From positions 3,088,501 through 3,152,500 of the forward strand of contig CP034120.1 of NCBI GenBank assembly GCA_003856375.1: a stretch of DNA of 64,000 nucleotides, in the 5' to 3' direction. The position numbers and the translations under genes are program-made. Positions 53,901 through 61,697 of this stretch are shown here, piece by piece; within the stretch, counting starts at the first letter, position 1, and every line of letters begins with the position of its first letter. Under the pieces are notes generated by a model that searched no databases, was not told where the DNA came from, and worked only from the letters and a program-made list of their open reading frames with translations. The DNA comes from Glaciecola amylolytica (GTDB lineage Bacteria; Bacteroidota; Bacteroidia; Flavobacteriales_D; Crocinitomicaceae).

Positions 53901-54925
53901 CGGCAACTTCGACCATTGAAATTTACGTAGAGGCAAGCGCTGATGTTCCCAATATCGATGTGCTTGAATTGCAACATGTGCTTTGTTTCGGAGATCAGAC
54001 CGGAGCTATTCTGCTCCAGATTAGCGGAGGCACAGCTCCCTACTCTTTCAATTGGAATTCCGGAACTTCGACCAGTCAAAACTTAACGAACATTCCGCAA
54101 GGAATCTACTACATCGATGTCACTGACGATCACGGATGTTTCGCTTCGGATACTTTTACCATCACTCAGCCAAACGAACTGATTTACTCTTCGACCATTG
54201 TTCCGATAGATTGTTCTGAAATTTCCGACGGAAGAATCAGCGTGAATGCGTCGGGAGGAGTTGGTCCGTACAAGTATTCCTGGCCGGATCTGGACAGTAC
54301 TTCCAATACTATTTCAGGAATTCCTTCGGGAGATTATGTACTGAACATTCTGGATGCAAACGGCTGTTTACTGAGTGACACCTTGACTCTCGGAACTTCC
54401 GGAAGCCTGACTGTGGAAGCAACTCCGAACTCCATGAGTGTAAATATCGGTACTGTGATTCCGTTCAACGTAAACGGTGCAGCCTCTTACGAATGGACTC
54501 CCGAACAGTTTTTATCCTGCACAAACTGTGATGCTCCTGTTTGCACACCAGCATCTTCACAAACTTATATCGTAACCGGTTCCAATCCGAACGGCTGTAT
54601 TGGTATAGACACTGTTGTGATTGAGGTTTACGTCGATTGCGACAATCTGACTCTTCCGAATGTTTTTTCGCCCAATAATAGTGGCCCGGAAGCGAATAAC
54701 ACCTTTGGCTTGCTCGGAACATTGCCTTGTATTGAAACCTATCAGCTTTTGATCTTCAATCGTTGGGGAGAACAGGTATTTGAAGCTCAATCAACGGAAT
54801 TATCCTGGGATGGAACTTTTAAAGGAAAAGCTCAGAATGCAGGAGTTTATTTCTATCGTTTGGATATGAAATTGGTGAATGGCACGGATGTCAAAAAATC
54901 CGGAAACGTAACTTTAATCCGATAG
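50933..54925 (+). CDS. Giant T9SS type B adhesin with Ig-like and SprB repeats
   Basis: 1330-residue exported protein with signal peptide (residues 1-20, ending NQFSFSQ). A unique N-terminal domain (to about 220) and an Ig-like unit are followed by eight tandem modules of roughly 88 residues (296-1000; SWTHNGSGTL, PTYTPS, TSNNACAP). Two SprB-type repeats follow (1005-1165; CFGDQTGAILLQISGGTAPYS, CSEISDGRISVNASGGVGPY). A type B sorting domain ends the protein (LPNVFSPNNSGPEANN, IFNRWGEQVFEA, NVTLIR). SprB of Flavobacterium johnsoniae is a gliding adhesin with such repeats, so an adhesin role is likely. It is translationally linked to the upstream ORF, and the PorP/SprF gene begins one base after its stop. 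Confidence 0.92.
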   Translation: MIRLGLTLLIFYSCLNQFSFSQTPTSPPPGTTITSSPATPFAYALSGGQTYTHTNAAWPAFNTNCYAFTVNDTLFGAINGFNPTPSGGACTGMTNLVYNAGSSNLAAGIIVYTGTTSYRYQNISSTYVVNNTIPVRATITFSAPLTYYPNNTFVVPVTGNFSYHVLYESFSPTGAQYTSGSPGTWTPSKTLFNNLLTDPNNSICVNFTPGSYTLNTVTASTAPAGIICQGGNIQLTGGGTGNNLTFNWTGPNSFSSSNPNVSINNASASNSGTYSLTVTDDIGCSNTAQSAITVQQAPLANAGGTSVICVNSSATVSGASSANGTISWTHNGSGTLANGTTLTPTYTPSSFDAGNTVVLTLTTTSNNSCAPATAQASYFVIVEGNPIAQDGAINSICSTSGFTVTSANAQFGSILWTHNGSGTLTNANTESPTYTPSPSDNGNTIVLTLTVTSNNACAPGIAQSFHLLHIVPLPEAISGGTATVCQNSSITVSGATANYGTIIWSHNGTGILTNPSAINPTYQPTVGDLGNIVTLTMTVTSNNACAPATASADFSITVQGLPTATVSNSSTICSNSTATVSGVSASNGTYLWTHNGNGSLNNAASLAPTYTPTTLDAGNTVILTLTVSSNNACAPSSVTASYTVNVHHLPTAAVPGSATICQTTPFQVSGASFNYGTANWTHNGAGTLTNGTTNSPTYTPNVLDAGNSVTLILNVTSNNACAPNVASNQFSLNVQHAPVALAGGSTTVCVTEQAPVTGATATYGTISWTHNGGGTLGNPTTLGPVYYPVASDVGNPVTITLTVTSNNSCAPQTASSGYTVHIDPLPTSSAGGTATICSNGNGIVSGASASNGTINWTGNGLGVISNPTTTTPTYFPSAVEAGHIVTLTMNVVSNNACIPESSSATFTFIIDGPPSIQISDYDDTLCPGATKIIQGVTTQNGTPFWTHNGTGTISNGNTNSPSYTAGPGDLGNTVTLTLTLTSNNGCAPQTATSTIEIYVEASADVPNIDVLELQHVLCFGDQTGAILLQISGGTAPYSFNWNSGTSTSQNLTNIPQGIYYIDVTDDHGCFASDTFTITQPNELIYSSTIVPIDCSEISDGRISVNASGGVGPYKYSWPDLDSTSNTISGIPSGDYVLNILDANGCLLSDTLTLGTSGSLTVEATPNSMSVNIGTVIPFNVNGAASYEWTPEQFLSCTNCDAPVCTPASSQTYIVTGSNPNGCIGIDTVVIEVYVDCDNLTLPNVFSPNNSGPEANNTFGLLGTLPCIETYQLLIFNRWGEQVFEAQSTELSWDGTFKGKAQNAGVYFYRLDMKLVNGTDVKKSGNVTLIR
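51820..53935 (+). repeat. Tandem Ig-like module repeats in adhesin gene
   Basis: Eight consecutive modules of about 250-270 bp, each with a WTHNGxG core and a TSNN-x-CxP end. They are diverged from each other at DNA level, unlike the FN3 repeats at 24259. Confidence 0.8.
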
Positions 54926-54926
54926 C

Positions 54927-55961
54927 ATGAGAAGATTGGCATATTACCTATTGATCTTGTTAAGCTTCTCCACAAAAAACGGATTTGCTCAGGACACTCA
55001 TTTTGCCCAGAGCGAATACGCACCGATGCTTTTGAATCCTGCTTTGGCCGGAGCGTTTTCCCAGATGCAGATTATTGCCAATTACCGCAATCAGTGGAAC
55101 AGTATTGCTTCGCCTTATCAAACAATTGCTGCTTCTTTTGATATCCGTTTGCAACGACGTGATTCGGATAAAAACAGCTTTCTGGCTTTGGGCTTAAATT
55201 TCTTCAATGATGTTGCCGGAGATTTAAAAGTAACGACCAATCAGTTTAATCTCGATTTGGCTTACCACCTCAAAATGGGAAGATACAGCGTTTTCAGAAT
55301 TGGAATTTACGGCGGAATGAATCAACGGATGCTGGATCCGAACAGGGGAAACTGGGCCAGTCAGTTTGATGGAAACGGAATTAATTCAGGTGTTGCAAGC
55401 GGTGAAAATTTCGGTTCGTACAATCATACGTTTATGGATGCAGGAGCAGGATTGGTTTACACTTACCGGAAAATGCGCTATTCCGTCAGTCACAATGCAA
55501 ACAATCACATCAACGTCGGATTAGCGGCTTATCATGCCAATCAGCCTTCTTCTTCGTTCGTTCATCTTCCGGACGATAAACTCAGCATGCGGATTTCTGC
55601 ATTTATCAACAGTTCTTTTACACTTCCAAATACGCAATTAGCCGTTCAGCCGGCTGTTTATGTGCAGTCGCAATCCAAATACTCTGAAATCATGTTCGGA
55701 ACTTATTTGAGATACAATATCCGGGAGGCTTCTCACATGACCGGTTCGATTAAACCTGTAGCGCTGGCGCTGGGACTTTTCAGCCGTTACAAAGATGCTT
55801 TCATTGCGAAAGGTTATTTCCAGTATCATCAATTTACGCTGGGAATGGCCTATGATTTCAACCTGTCTCGACTCACACCTGTTTCTAAATCCCGCGGTGG
55901 ATTTGAAGTGTTTCTTCGTTTCAATCTGGATGATCGCCTGAACAACCCTTCTCTTTGGTAG
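54927..55961 (+). CDS. PorP/SprF family type IX secretion membrane protein
   Basis: 344-residue outer-membrane protein of the PorP/SprF family. The signal peptide ends at GFAQ (residue 22), followed by the family start DTHFAQSEYAPMLLNPALAGAF. Alternating amphipathic strands make up the barrel, and the C-terminus (GFEVFLRFNLDDRLNNPSLW) is typical. SprF is needed for secretion of SprB; here the gene starts one base after the stop of a type B, SprB-repeat adhesin, so this protein is probably its dedicated partner. It could also serve the other type B clients in the window. Confidence 0.92.
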   Translation: MRRLAYYLLILLSFSTKNGFAQDTHFAQSEYAPMLLNPALAGAFSQMQIIANYRNQWNSIASPYQTIAASFDIRLQRRDSDKNSFLALGLNFFNDVAGDLKVTTNQFNLDLAYHLKMGRYSVFRIGIYGGMNQRMLDPNRGNWASQFDGNGINSGVASGENFGSYNHTFMDAGAGLVYTYRKMRYSVSHNANNHINVGLAAYHANQPSSSFVHLPDDKLSMRISAFINSSFTLPNTQLAVQPAVYVQSQSKYSEIMFGTYLRYNIREASHMTGSIKPVALALGLFSRYKDAFIAKGYFQYHQFTLGMAYDFNLSRLTPVSKSRGGFEVFLRFNLDDRLNNPSLW

Positions 55962-56096
55962 ACAAAATTATTTTCCCATGGATTTCGCAGATCAGTGCAG
56001 ATTCTGATTATTTGAAGAATTCCTTGTGTCTTAGCATATTAAACATAAACATTCCCTATTTTAAACGCAAAACGGTAAAGGGCGCAAAGCTTTATA
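55962..56096. other. Intergenic repeat fragments
   Basis: Contains GGATTTCGCAGATCAGTGCA near 55981 and GGTAAAGGGCGCAAAG near 56069, variants of the dispersed repeats near 34551 and 34743. Confidence 0.5.
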
Positions 56097-56774
56097 TCAT
56101 CTGATTCGTTCGTCCAATAAGTCATCACTTGAAAAGCCTTTGCTCAAAAACTTGTTGTGTTTTGTAGTTCCGACAGCGTATTTGATATTCGTGATCAGGA
56201 AATAAAGGATTACCAGACGAACAACAAAGGCCATGACAAAAAGGAAATTGACAGATAAAACCGTTAAGAGTCCGGCCAAAGTCCAGAAGCTGAATACTGA
56301 AAAGCCCAGATAAAATGCCCACGGTTTGGATTTGTTGGTATAAATAGCCGCAACAAAGTATGCAGCTACCGTCAGAATATTGATCACAGAAACAATCAAA
56401 TTCAAAGAAAGGATATGACGCAGCTGCCAACCTTCCAATACACTTGAAACAACAGCAAATACTGCGATCATCCAGAAGAAGTTACTTGCACCTTTCAATT
56501 GTTTCGCCGGATGAGAAAAATTGTTGACACAGTGATAACCGTCTATAATGATATCCAGTGTAATCGGCTTAATGGATAAGGATAATTTCAATTCGATCAC
56601 GCCTAATTCGGTAGTGGTATATTTGACTCCTTTTTTTAATGCCCCTGCTCCGTCATGTGAACAGATCAGTTTATCGTGATAATACAATTCAATATTTTTA
56701 TATCCTCGGGTCCACATTGCTTTCAGAGTTTCTCCTGGCAATTGTGTTATTTGATATTTCTTTTCGAAATCCAT
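56097..56774 (-). CDS. Four-TM membrane protein of unknown function
   Basis: 225-residue protein. The N-terminal 90 residues are soluble and strand-rich (IELYYHDKLICSHDGAGALKK), followed by four hydrophobic segments (about residues 98-118, 125-147, 153-177, 180-205) and a short charged tail. No family recognised. There is no signal peptide, so the N-terminal domain is probably cytoplasmic. It is flanked by repeat-rich intergenic DNA on both sides and appears monocistronic. Confidence 0.65.
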   Translation of the reverse strand: MDFEKKYQITQLPGETLKAMWTRGYKNIELYYHDKLICSHDGAGALKKGVKYTTTELGVIELKLSLSIKPITLDIIIDGYHCVNNFSHPAKQLKGASNFFWMIAVFAVVSSVLEGWQLRHILSLNLIVSVINILTVAAYFVAAIYTNKSKPWAFYLGFSVFSFWTLAGLLTVLSVNFLFVMAFVVRLVILYFLITNIKYAVGTTKHNKFLSKGFSSDDLLDERIR

Positions 56775-56834
56775 AATTCAGGTGATTTAATAAAATATTC
56801 TGTCCGTAAAATTTAAGTTGACACATTGATTTTT

Positions 56835-56917
56835 CCCGCAGACTGCGCGGATCACGCAGATATTAAATAAGTTCATAATCTGCGACTCACCTTTGGAGAG
56901 TCTGCGTTATCAGCGGG
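56835..56917. repeat. Inverted repeat of CGCAGAT type
   Basis: CCCGCAGACTGCGCGGATCA at the left and an inverted GAGAGTCTGCG...GCGGG at the right enclose further GCAGAT/ATCTGC copies. It lies between the membrane-protein and pruA genes and belongs to the same loose family as 50511. Confidence 0.6.
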
Positions 56918-56954
56918 CTAAAAAAACACCTGTATTTTCGGACACAATCTAAAC

Positions 56955-56985
56955 AAAAAGGGTGTCCATATAAAAACAGACACCC
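56955..56985 (-). terminator. Terminator after pruA
   Basis: On the minus strand GGGTGTC and GACACCC form a 7-bp stem with a 12-base loop, followed by a T run. Confidence 0.8.
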
Positions 56986-57005
56986 CTAAAATAATACAAT
57001 ATATC

Positions 57006-58634
57006 TTATCCTAAGAACGGATATTTATAATCTGTCGGCGGAACGAATGTTTCTTTGATTGTTCTTGCAGAAACCCAACGCAACAAGTTCATCGAAGCAC
57101 CTGCTTTGTCGTTTGTTCCGGAACCTCTTGCTCCTCCGAAAGGTTGTTGTCCTACAACTGCTCCTGTCGGTTTATCATTGATATAGAAGTTTCCTGCTGC
57201 GTTTTCCAATGCTTTTGTAGCTGTTTGGATTGCGTAGCGGTCATTCGACATGATTGATCCGGTCAACGCGTACTCGGAAGTTCCATCTACCAATTTCAAT
57301 GTTGCTTCAAATTCATTTTCAGGGTAAACGTAGATCGTTAATACCGGTCCGAAAATTTCTTCAACGATAGTTTTGAATTGTGGATTGCTTGTTACGATTA
57401 CAGTCGGGTTGATGAAATATCCTTTTGATTTGTCGTAAGAACCTCCAACAACGATTTCAGCATCAGACTGACCTTTTGCATAATCAATGTATTCAGCGAT
57501 TTTATCAAATGCTTTTTCATCGATCACGGCATTGATGAAGTTTGAAGAATCTTCGGGAGATCCGATTTTGAACGAATTCACCTGATTCACCAAAATTTCC
57601 TTTACATCATTCCACAAGTTGGAAGGAATATAAGCACGGGAAGCAGCAGAACATTTTTGTCCCTGGAATTCGAATGCTCCACGAGATAAAGCTGTAGCAA
57701 CTTCAGCTGCATTTGCAGACTTATGAACCATTACAAAGTCTTTTCCTCCTGTTTCACCTACGATACGCGGGTATGTTCTGAAATTCTCGATATTGTTTGC
57801 GATGTCTTTCCACAACTGACGGAATACTCCCGTTGATCCTGTGAAATGCAATCCTGCAAAATGCTTGCTTTTAAAGATCACTTCACCTGCAGCCTGACCG
57901 CTTACAGAAACCATATTGATTACTCCGTCCGGAACTCCTGCCGCTCTGAACACTTCCATGATCACCTGAGCAGAATACATTTGAGTTGCAGCCGGTTTCC
58001 ACACTACCACATTCCCCATCATTGCCGGTGCAGCACAAAGGTTTGCAGCAATCGATGTAAAATTAAACGGAGTCAACGCGAATACAAATCCTTCCAGCGG
58101 ACGGTATTCCAAACGGTTCCACATTCCCGGTAACGATTCCGGTTGATCCTTATAAATCTGAGTCAGGTACTGAACGTTGAAACGGAAAAAGTCGATCAAT
58201 TCACATGCCGCATCAATCTCAGCCTGCATCACATTTTTTGACTGCCCCAACATGGTTGCAGCATTCATTCTGTTTCTGAAAGGTCCAGCCAATAAATCAG
58301 CCGCTTTCAGGAAAATTGCAGCACGCTCTTCCCATGGCAGGTTTGCCCATTTTTCACGTGCTCCCATTGCCGCATCGATTGCCTGAGCAACATGAGATGC
58401 ATCACCTTGATTATAGTGTCCAAGTATCCGCTGATGATCGTGAGGAGGAGACAATGGTTTCTTATTATTTGTACGAACCAACTCCGAACCGATATACATC
58501 GGAATCTCAATCGGATCCTGATTCAACATTTTTTTATATTCGGAAATCAATGCTGTATGTTCAGCACTTCCGGGAACATAAGCTTTTACCGGTTCATTAA
58601 TTGCTTTGGGGACCGTAAATAACGCGTTTGCCAT
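57006..58634 (-). CDS. pruA: L-glutamate gamma-semialdehyde dehydrogenase
   Basis: Oxidises glutamate-gamma-semialdehyde to glutamate in proline catabolism (1-pyrroline-5-carboxylate dehydrogenase). 542 residues from ATG 58634, the usual length for the stand-alone enzyme. Motifs: FALTPFNFTSIAAN, VVWKPAATQMYSA, GLHFTGSTGVFRQLW, the catalytic Cys in FQGQKCSAASRAY, EEIFGPVLTIYVY, and GQQPFGGARGSGTNDK. An exact -7 box TACATTTG on this strand (58654-58661) sits 20 bases upstream and confirms the start; a longer frame to 58757 would run through it. No proline dehydrogenase gene is adjacent. Confidence 0.96.
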   Translation of the reverse strand: MANALFTVPKAINEPVKAYVPGSAEHTALISEYKKMLNQDPIEIPMYIGSELVRTNNKKPLSPPHDHQRILGHYNQGDASHVAQAIDAAMGAREKWANLPWEERAAIFLKAADLLAGPFRNRMNAATMLGQSKNVMQAEIDAACELIDFFRFNVQYLTQIYKDQPESLPGMWNRLEYRPLEGFVFALTPFNFTSIAANLCAAPAMMGNVVVWKPAATQMYSAQVIMEVFRAAGVPDGVINMVSVSGQAAGEVIFKSKHFAGLHFTGSTGVFRQLWKDIANNIENFRTYPRIVGETGGKDFVMVHKSANAAEVATALSRGAFEFQGQKCSAASRAYIPSNLWNDVKEILVNQVNSFKIGSPEDSSNFINAVIDEKAFDKIAEYIDYAKGQSDAEIVVGGSYDKSKGYFINPTVIVTSNPQFKTIVEEIFGPVLTIYVYPENEFEATLKLVDGTSEYALTGSIMSNDRYAIQTATKALENAAGNFYINDKPTGAVVGQQPFGGARGSGTNDKAGASMNLLRWVSARTIKETFVPPTDYKYPFLG

Positions 58635-58653
58635 AATATACTTTTTTGCAACA

Positions 58654-58661
58654 CAAATGTA
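58654..58661 (-). promoter_or_regulatory. Candidate -7 box of pruA
   Basis: TACATTTG on the minus strand, an exact TAnnTTTG match, giving a leader of about 16 bases. Confidence 0.5.
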
Positions 58662-58703
58662 CACATAATGCTTCGAGTTGACATACAAGAATCGAAGCTT
58701 ATC

Positions 58704-58734
58704 TTGGACTTTCATGATATTGTTCTTAAGTTTG
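58704..58734 (+). promoter_or_regulatory. Promoter of TPR protein gene (-33 and -7)
   Basis: TTG at 58704-58706 and TAAGTTTG at 58727-58734 are separated by 20 bases, close to the expected Bacteroidota -33/-7 spacing, and lie 26 bases before the ATG. It is divergent from pruA. Confidence 0.55.
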
Positions 58735-58759
58735 AGAAAACCATTATTCAGATACACTT

Positions 58760-60034
58760 ATGAAGTCCATTATTCCTGCTATTATTTTGTTATTTCTTTT
58801 TGGTTTTCACTCCATTGCTCAGTCTGCGGATCTGAATACCGGTGAAAAATGGAAACTGCTTTCCTCCGGAAATGAAGTTGAGCGAATTGAGGCTGCCAAA
58901 GAACTGAGTTTGTATTATCAATCCGAATCAATCGATTCGCTCCGCATGGTGGGTGAAATCCTATTCTTCTACGGAATCGACAATCATTATCAGCCGGCCA
59001 TTGAATTCGGGAAAATCACGCTCGCTGAGTTTTATGTTATGACCGGAAGAGTCAACGACGGGATTGTGATGGCAAAATCAACGCTGCAACCACTTCAGGA
59101 ACGCGGAGATCTGGAATTACTCAGCAACGTGTGCCGGATTATTGCTTCGGGATACCGAAAACTTGAAGACGGAAATTCATCCATTCTTTGGGCAAAAAAG
59201 GCGATTACTTATACGGAACACGATTCAGAGGCAAAGGATCCGACAACGGGAATGATTTCGTTGGCTGACGCATATTTGTTAAAGCACCAGGAATCCGATG
59301 CCATTGCCACTTACAAGAATTATATATCAAAAGCGACCACATTAAAGAATTACCGCGGTTTAAGCAGTGCTTACTCCAAACTGGGCGACGTTTACCGGAT
59401 TTCAAAGAAATTAGATCTCGCAGAAAAATTTTTCAAGTTATCCCTTCAGGCTGCTCAGAAAACCAATTTAAAATCTCCCAAAGCACATGCCTTAAACAAT
59501 CTGGCGATCGTGTATTTTGAAAAAGGAGATACTGTAAAAGCACGAAATCACTTTCTCGACGCACTGGCAATTCGTGAAAGTGTGAATGATGTAAAGGCCA
59601 TTTCAGAAAGCTATTACAACCTTGGAGACTATCATTTTTACACTAATCAATACCATCAGGCGCTTTCGTGGTATGAAAAAACGGCTCAATTTGCCCAAAG
59701 ACATCAATTGCTAAAGGAGCAAAAAGACGGATTGCTTGCTATGGCAAGAGTCCACAAAGTGAATCAATCGTTTGATGAAGCTACGGTTTGTCTTGAAAAA
59801 GCAATTCTGATTCTGTCGGATCTGAAATTGAAACAACATTCCGACGATGCAGAATTAACGAATCTTCAGCATGAAATCTGGAAAACCGATTTTGAACAAA
59901 TCCGAACCAAAGAAATGAATGAAAGGTCGTCTTTCCGCTTTTATCTTTTATTGCTGATTTCAGGCGGATTGCTCGTTACGGTGATTCTGCTGGCAGCAAA
60001 ATTAAACCAGGTAAAAAAGAAGGGAATTAATTGA
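58760..60034 (+). CDS. Tetratricopeptide repeat protein with C-terminal membrane anchor
   Basis: 424 residues: signal peptide (ending FHSIAQ, residue 20), a helical TPR array from about residue 30 to 360 (for example YSKLGDVYRISKKLDLAEKFFKLSLQAAQK and NNLAIVYFEKGDTVKARNHFLDALAIRE), and a C-terminal membrane helix (residues 392-415) with a short basic tail. The layout resembles the sensor half of Bacteroidota TPR-histidine kinases or LytTR regulators, but the protein ends without an output domain. It probably mediates protein contacts in the periplasm. It ends 8 bases inside the convergent apaG gene. Confidence 0.82.
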   Translation: MKSIIPAIILLFLFGFHSIAQSADLNTGEKWKLLSSGNEVERIEAAKELSLYYQSESIDSLRMVGEILFFYGIDNHYQPAIEFGKITLAEFYVMTGRVNDGIVMAKSTLQPLQERGDLELLSNVCRIIASGYRKLEDGNSSILWAKKAITYTEHDSEAKDPTTGMISLADAYLLKHQESDAIATYKNYISKATTLKNYRGLSSAYSKLGDVYRISKKLDLAEKFFKLSLQAAQKTNLKSPKAHALNNLAIVYFEKGDTVKARNHFLDALAIRESVNDVKAISESYYNLGDYHFYTNQYHQALSWYEKTAQFAQRHQLLKEQKDGLLAMARVHKVNQSFDEATVCLEKAILILSDLKLKQHSDDAELTNLQHEIWKTDFEQIRTKEMNERSSFRFYLLLLISGGLLVTVILLAAKLNQVKKKGIN

Positions 60035-60419
60035 GTTTTCCGGGAAAATTCAATTGAAAAACAGGAATATCAACCTTAAACAGTTGTCCTGTTTCCATAT
60101 TTTTGAACGTGTAGAATCCGTGCATTGAACCTATTTCAGATTTCAATTCACAACCACTCGTATACTGATACAATTCTCCTGCTTCCAGAATCGGCTGCTG
60201 CCCCACAACTCCCTCTCCGCTCACATGCATGGTCGGATTCAGGGAATCAAAAATAAACCAGTCGCGATGCAGTAATTGCACCGTAAATTGATTTTGATTT
60301 TCGATATCAATCCGATAGCTAAAAAAGTAACTGGACTCGGTTGTTTGAGAAACATCTGCACGAAACTGAGTAGAAACCCGAATCAAAACTCCTTCCGTAA
60401 GCGCTGTTATCTGTGTCAT
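60027..60419 (-). CDS. apaG: ApaG family protein
   Basis: 130-residue ApaG/DUF525 protein with the usual fibronectin-like fold motifs: SYFFSYRIDIENQNQFTVQLL, RDWFIFDSLN, GEGVVGQQPILEAGELYQYTSGC, and GSMHGFYTF. ApaG is linked genetically to cobalt/magnesium efflux and diadenosine tetraphosphate in enterics, but its biochemical role is unclear. It overlaps the end of the convergent TPR gene by eight bases. Confidence 0.95.
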   Translation of the reverse strand: MTQITALTEGVLIRVSTQFRADVSQTTESSYFFSYRIDIENQNQFTVQLLHRDWFIFDSLNPTMHVSGEGVVGQQPILEAGELYQYTSGCELKSEIGSMHGFYTFKNMETGQLFKVDIPVFQLNFPGKLN

Positions 60420-60601
60420 ATTTTTTGACTTGCGACGAAAGAAAGTTAGTAACTTAAATCAAGGTAGGCAAATTTTTCACATTTTTTATTGAACTTAAAG
60501 TTCAAATATTTGGTAGTCAGTTCGATTAAAAAACGGGATAATTATCATTCGAAATGACTAAACTAGCTTGAAATAAGTGCCGATAAAGCCGAATTATATT
60601 C

Positions 60602-60609
60602 TATTTTTG
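60602..60609 (+). promoter_or_regulatory. Candidate -7 box of ferredoxin-reductase operon
   Basis: TATTTTTG, a TAnnTTTG match, 15 bases before the ATG at 60625. Confidence 0.45.
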
Positions 60610-60624
60610 TAGACAAAAACAGAA

Positions 60625-61695
60625 ATGACTCCGAAATTTCATCTTTTGGTTGTTCAGGATGTTCGAAAGGAAACAAGTGATACCGTTTCGATAGCATTTG
60701 AAATTCCTTCTGAACTCAAAGCCGACTATCAATTTATTTCCGGTCAGTACATTACTATTAAAAAGGTAATTGGCGGGGAAGAATTGCGACGCTCGTATTC
60801 TATTTGCACGACTCCTTCTGATGGTGAATTGCGTGTTGCCGTGAAACGGGTGGATGACGGATTGTTTTCTTCCTGGGCAACTACTGAGCTGAAAGCCGGT
60901 GACGTTTTGGAAGTAATGACTCCGACGGGTCATTTTCAGGCAATCCCTGAAGTTTCAACTGCTAAAAATTATGCGCTTTTTGCGGCCGGCAGCGGAATTA
61001 CTCCGATCATTTCTATTGCAAAAACAATTTTAGCGAACGAACCGATGAGCACCGTGACTTTGGTTTACGGAAACAAAGGATTCGCAAGCATCATTTTCAG
61101 AGAAGAACTGGGTGGATTGAAAAACAGGTATATCGACCGTTTTCAATTGATTCATGTGCTCAGCAGAGAAAGTCTGGGAAATCCTTTGCAAAAAGGCCGG
61201 ATTAATCAGGAGAAAGTGGAGTTGATCGTAAAATCACTGCTTCGCGGTGAAAGGATCGACGCCGTTTACACTTGTGGTCCGGAAGAAATGATTCATGCGG
61301 TGAAAAATGCCATGATGAATTCCGGAGTTGCGGAGAATCAGATTCATTTCGAATTGTTCGGAACGAAAACAGCCGGTTCCAAGGCTAAAACAATCATTCC
61401 ACAAGAACAAAACGTTCATGCAAAAGTCACCATTATTATGGATGGAGACCGGATTGAAGTAGATCTGAACACGGCAGGAACGTCCATCCTGGAAGCAGGT
61501 TATCAGGCCGGAGCAGATTTGCCTTTCGCTTGTAAAGGCGGAGTTTGCTGTACTTGTAAGGCTAAAATCCTGGAAGGAACCGCCGTTATGGAAGTCAATT
61601 ATTCACTTGAAAAAGAAGAAATTGACGCCGGATATATTCTAACTTGTCAGGCACACCCTACCTCTGAAAAATTAACAGTATCATTTGACGATTAA
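60625..61695 (+). CDS. Ferredoxin-NADP reductase/2Fe-2S protein (PaaE-like), paralogue 1
   Basis: 356-residue electron-transfer reductase with three domains in order. The FAD-binding domain (residues 1-105) has RRSYSICTTP; the NAD(P)-binding domain (110-240) has FAAGSGITPI and YTCGPEEMI; the C-terminal plant-type 2Fe-2S ferredoxin has CKGGVCCTCKAK and the fourth Cys in LTCQAHP. The architecture matches PaaE, the reductase of the phenylacetyl-CoA epoxygenase, but no other paa gene is in the window, so the electron acceptor is unknown. Two bases separate it from a close paralogue. Confidence 0.92.
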   Translation: MTPKFHLLVVQDVRKETSDTVSIAFEIPSELKADYQFISGQYITIKKVIGGEELRRSYSICTTPSDGELRVAVKRVDDGLFSSWATTELKAGDVLEVMTPTGHFQAIPEVSTAKNYALFAAGSGITPIISIAKTILANEPMSTVTLVYGNKGFASIIFREELGGLKNRYIDRFQLIHVLSRESLGNPLQKGRINQEKVELIVKSLLRGERIDAVYTCGPEEMIHAVKNAMMNSGVAENQIHFELFGTKTAGSKAKTIIPQEQNVHAKVTIIMDGDRIEVDLNTAGTSILEAGYQAGADLPFACKGGVCCTCKAKILEGTAVMEVNYSLEKEEIDAGYILTCQAHPTSEKLTVSFDD

Positions 61696-61697
61696 TT

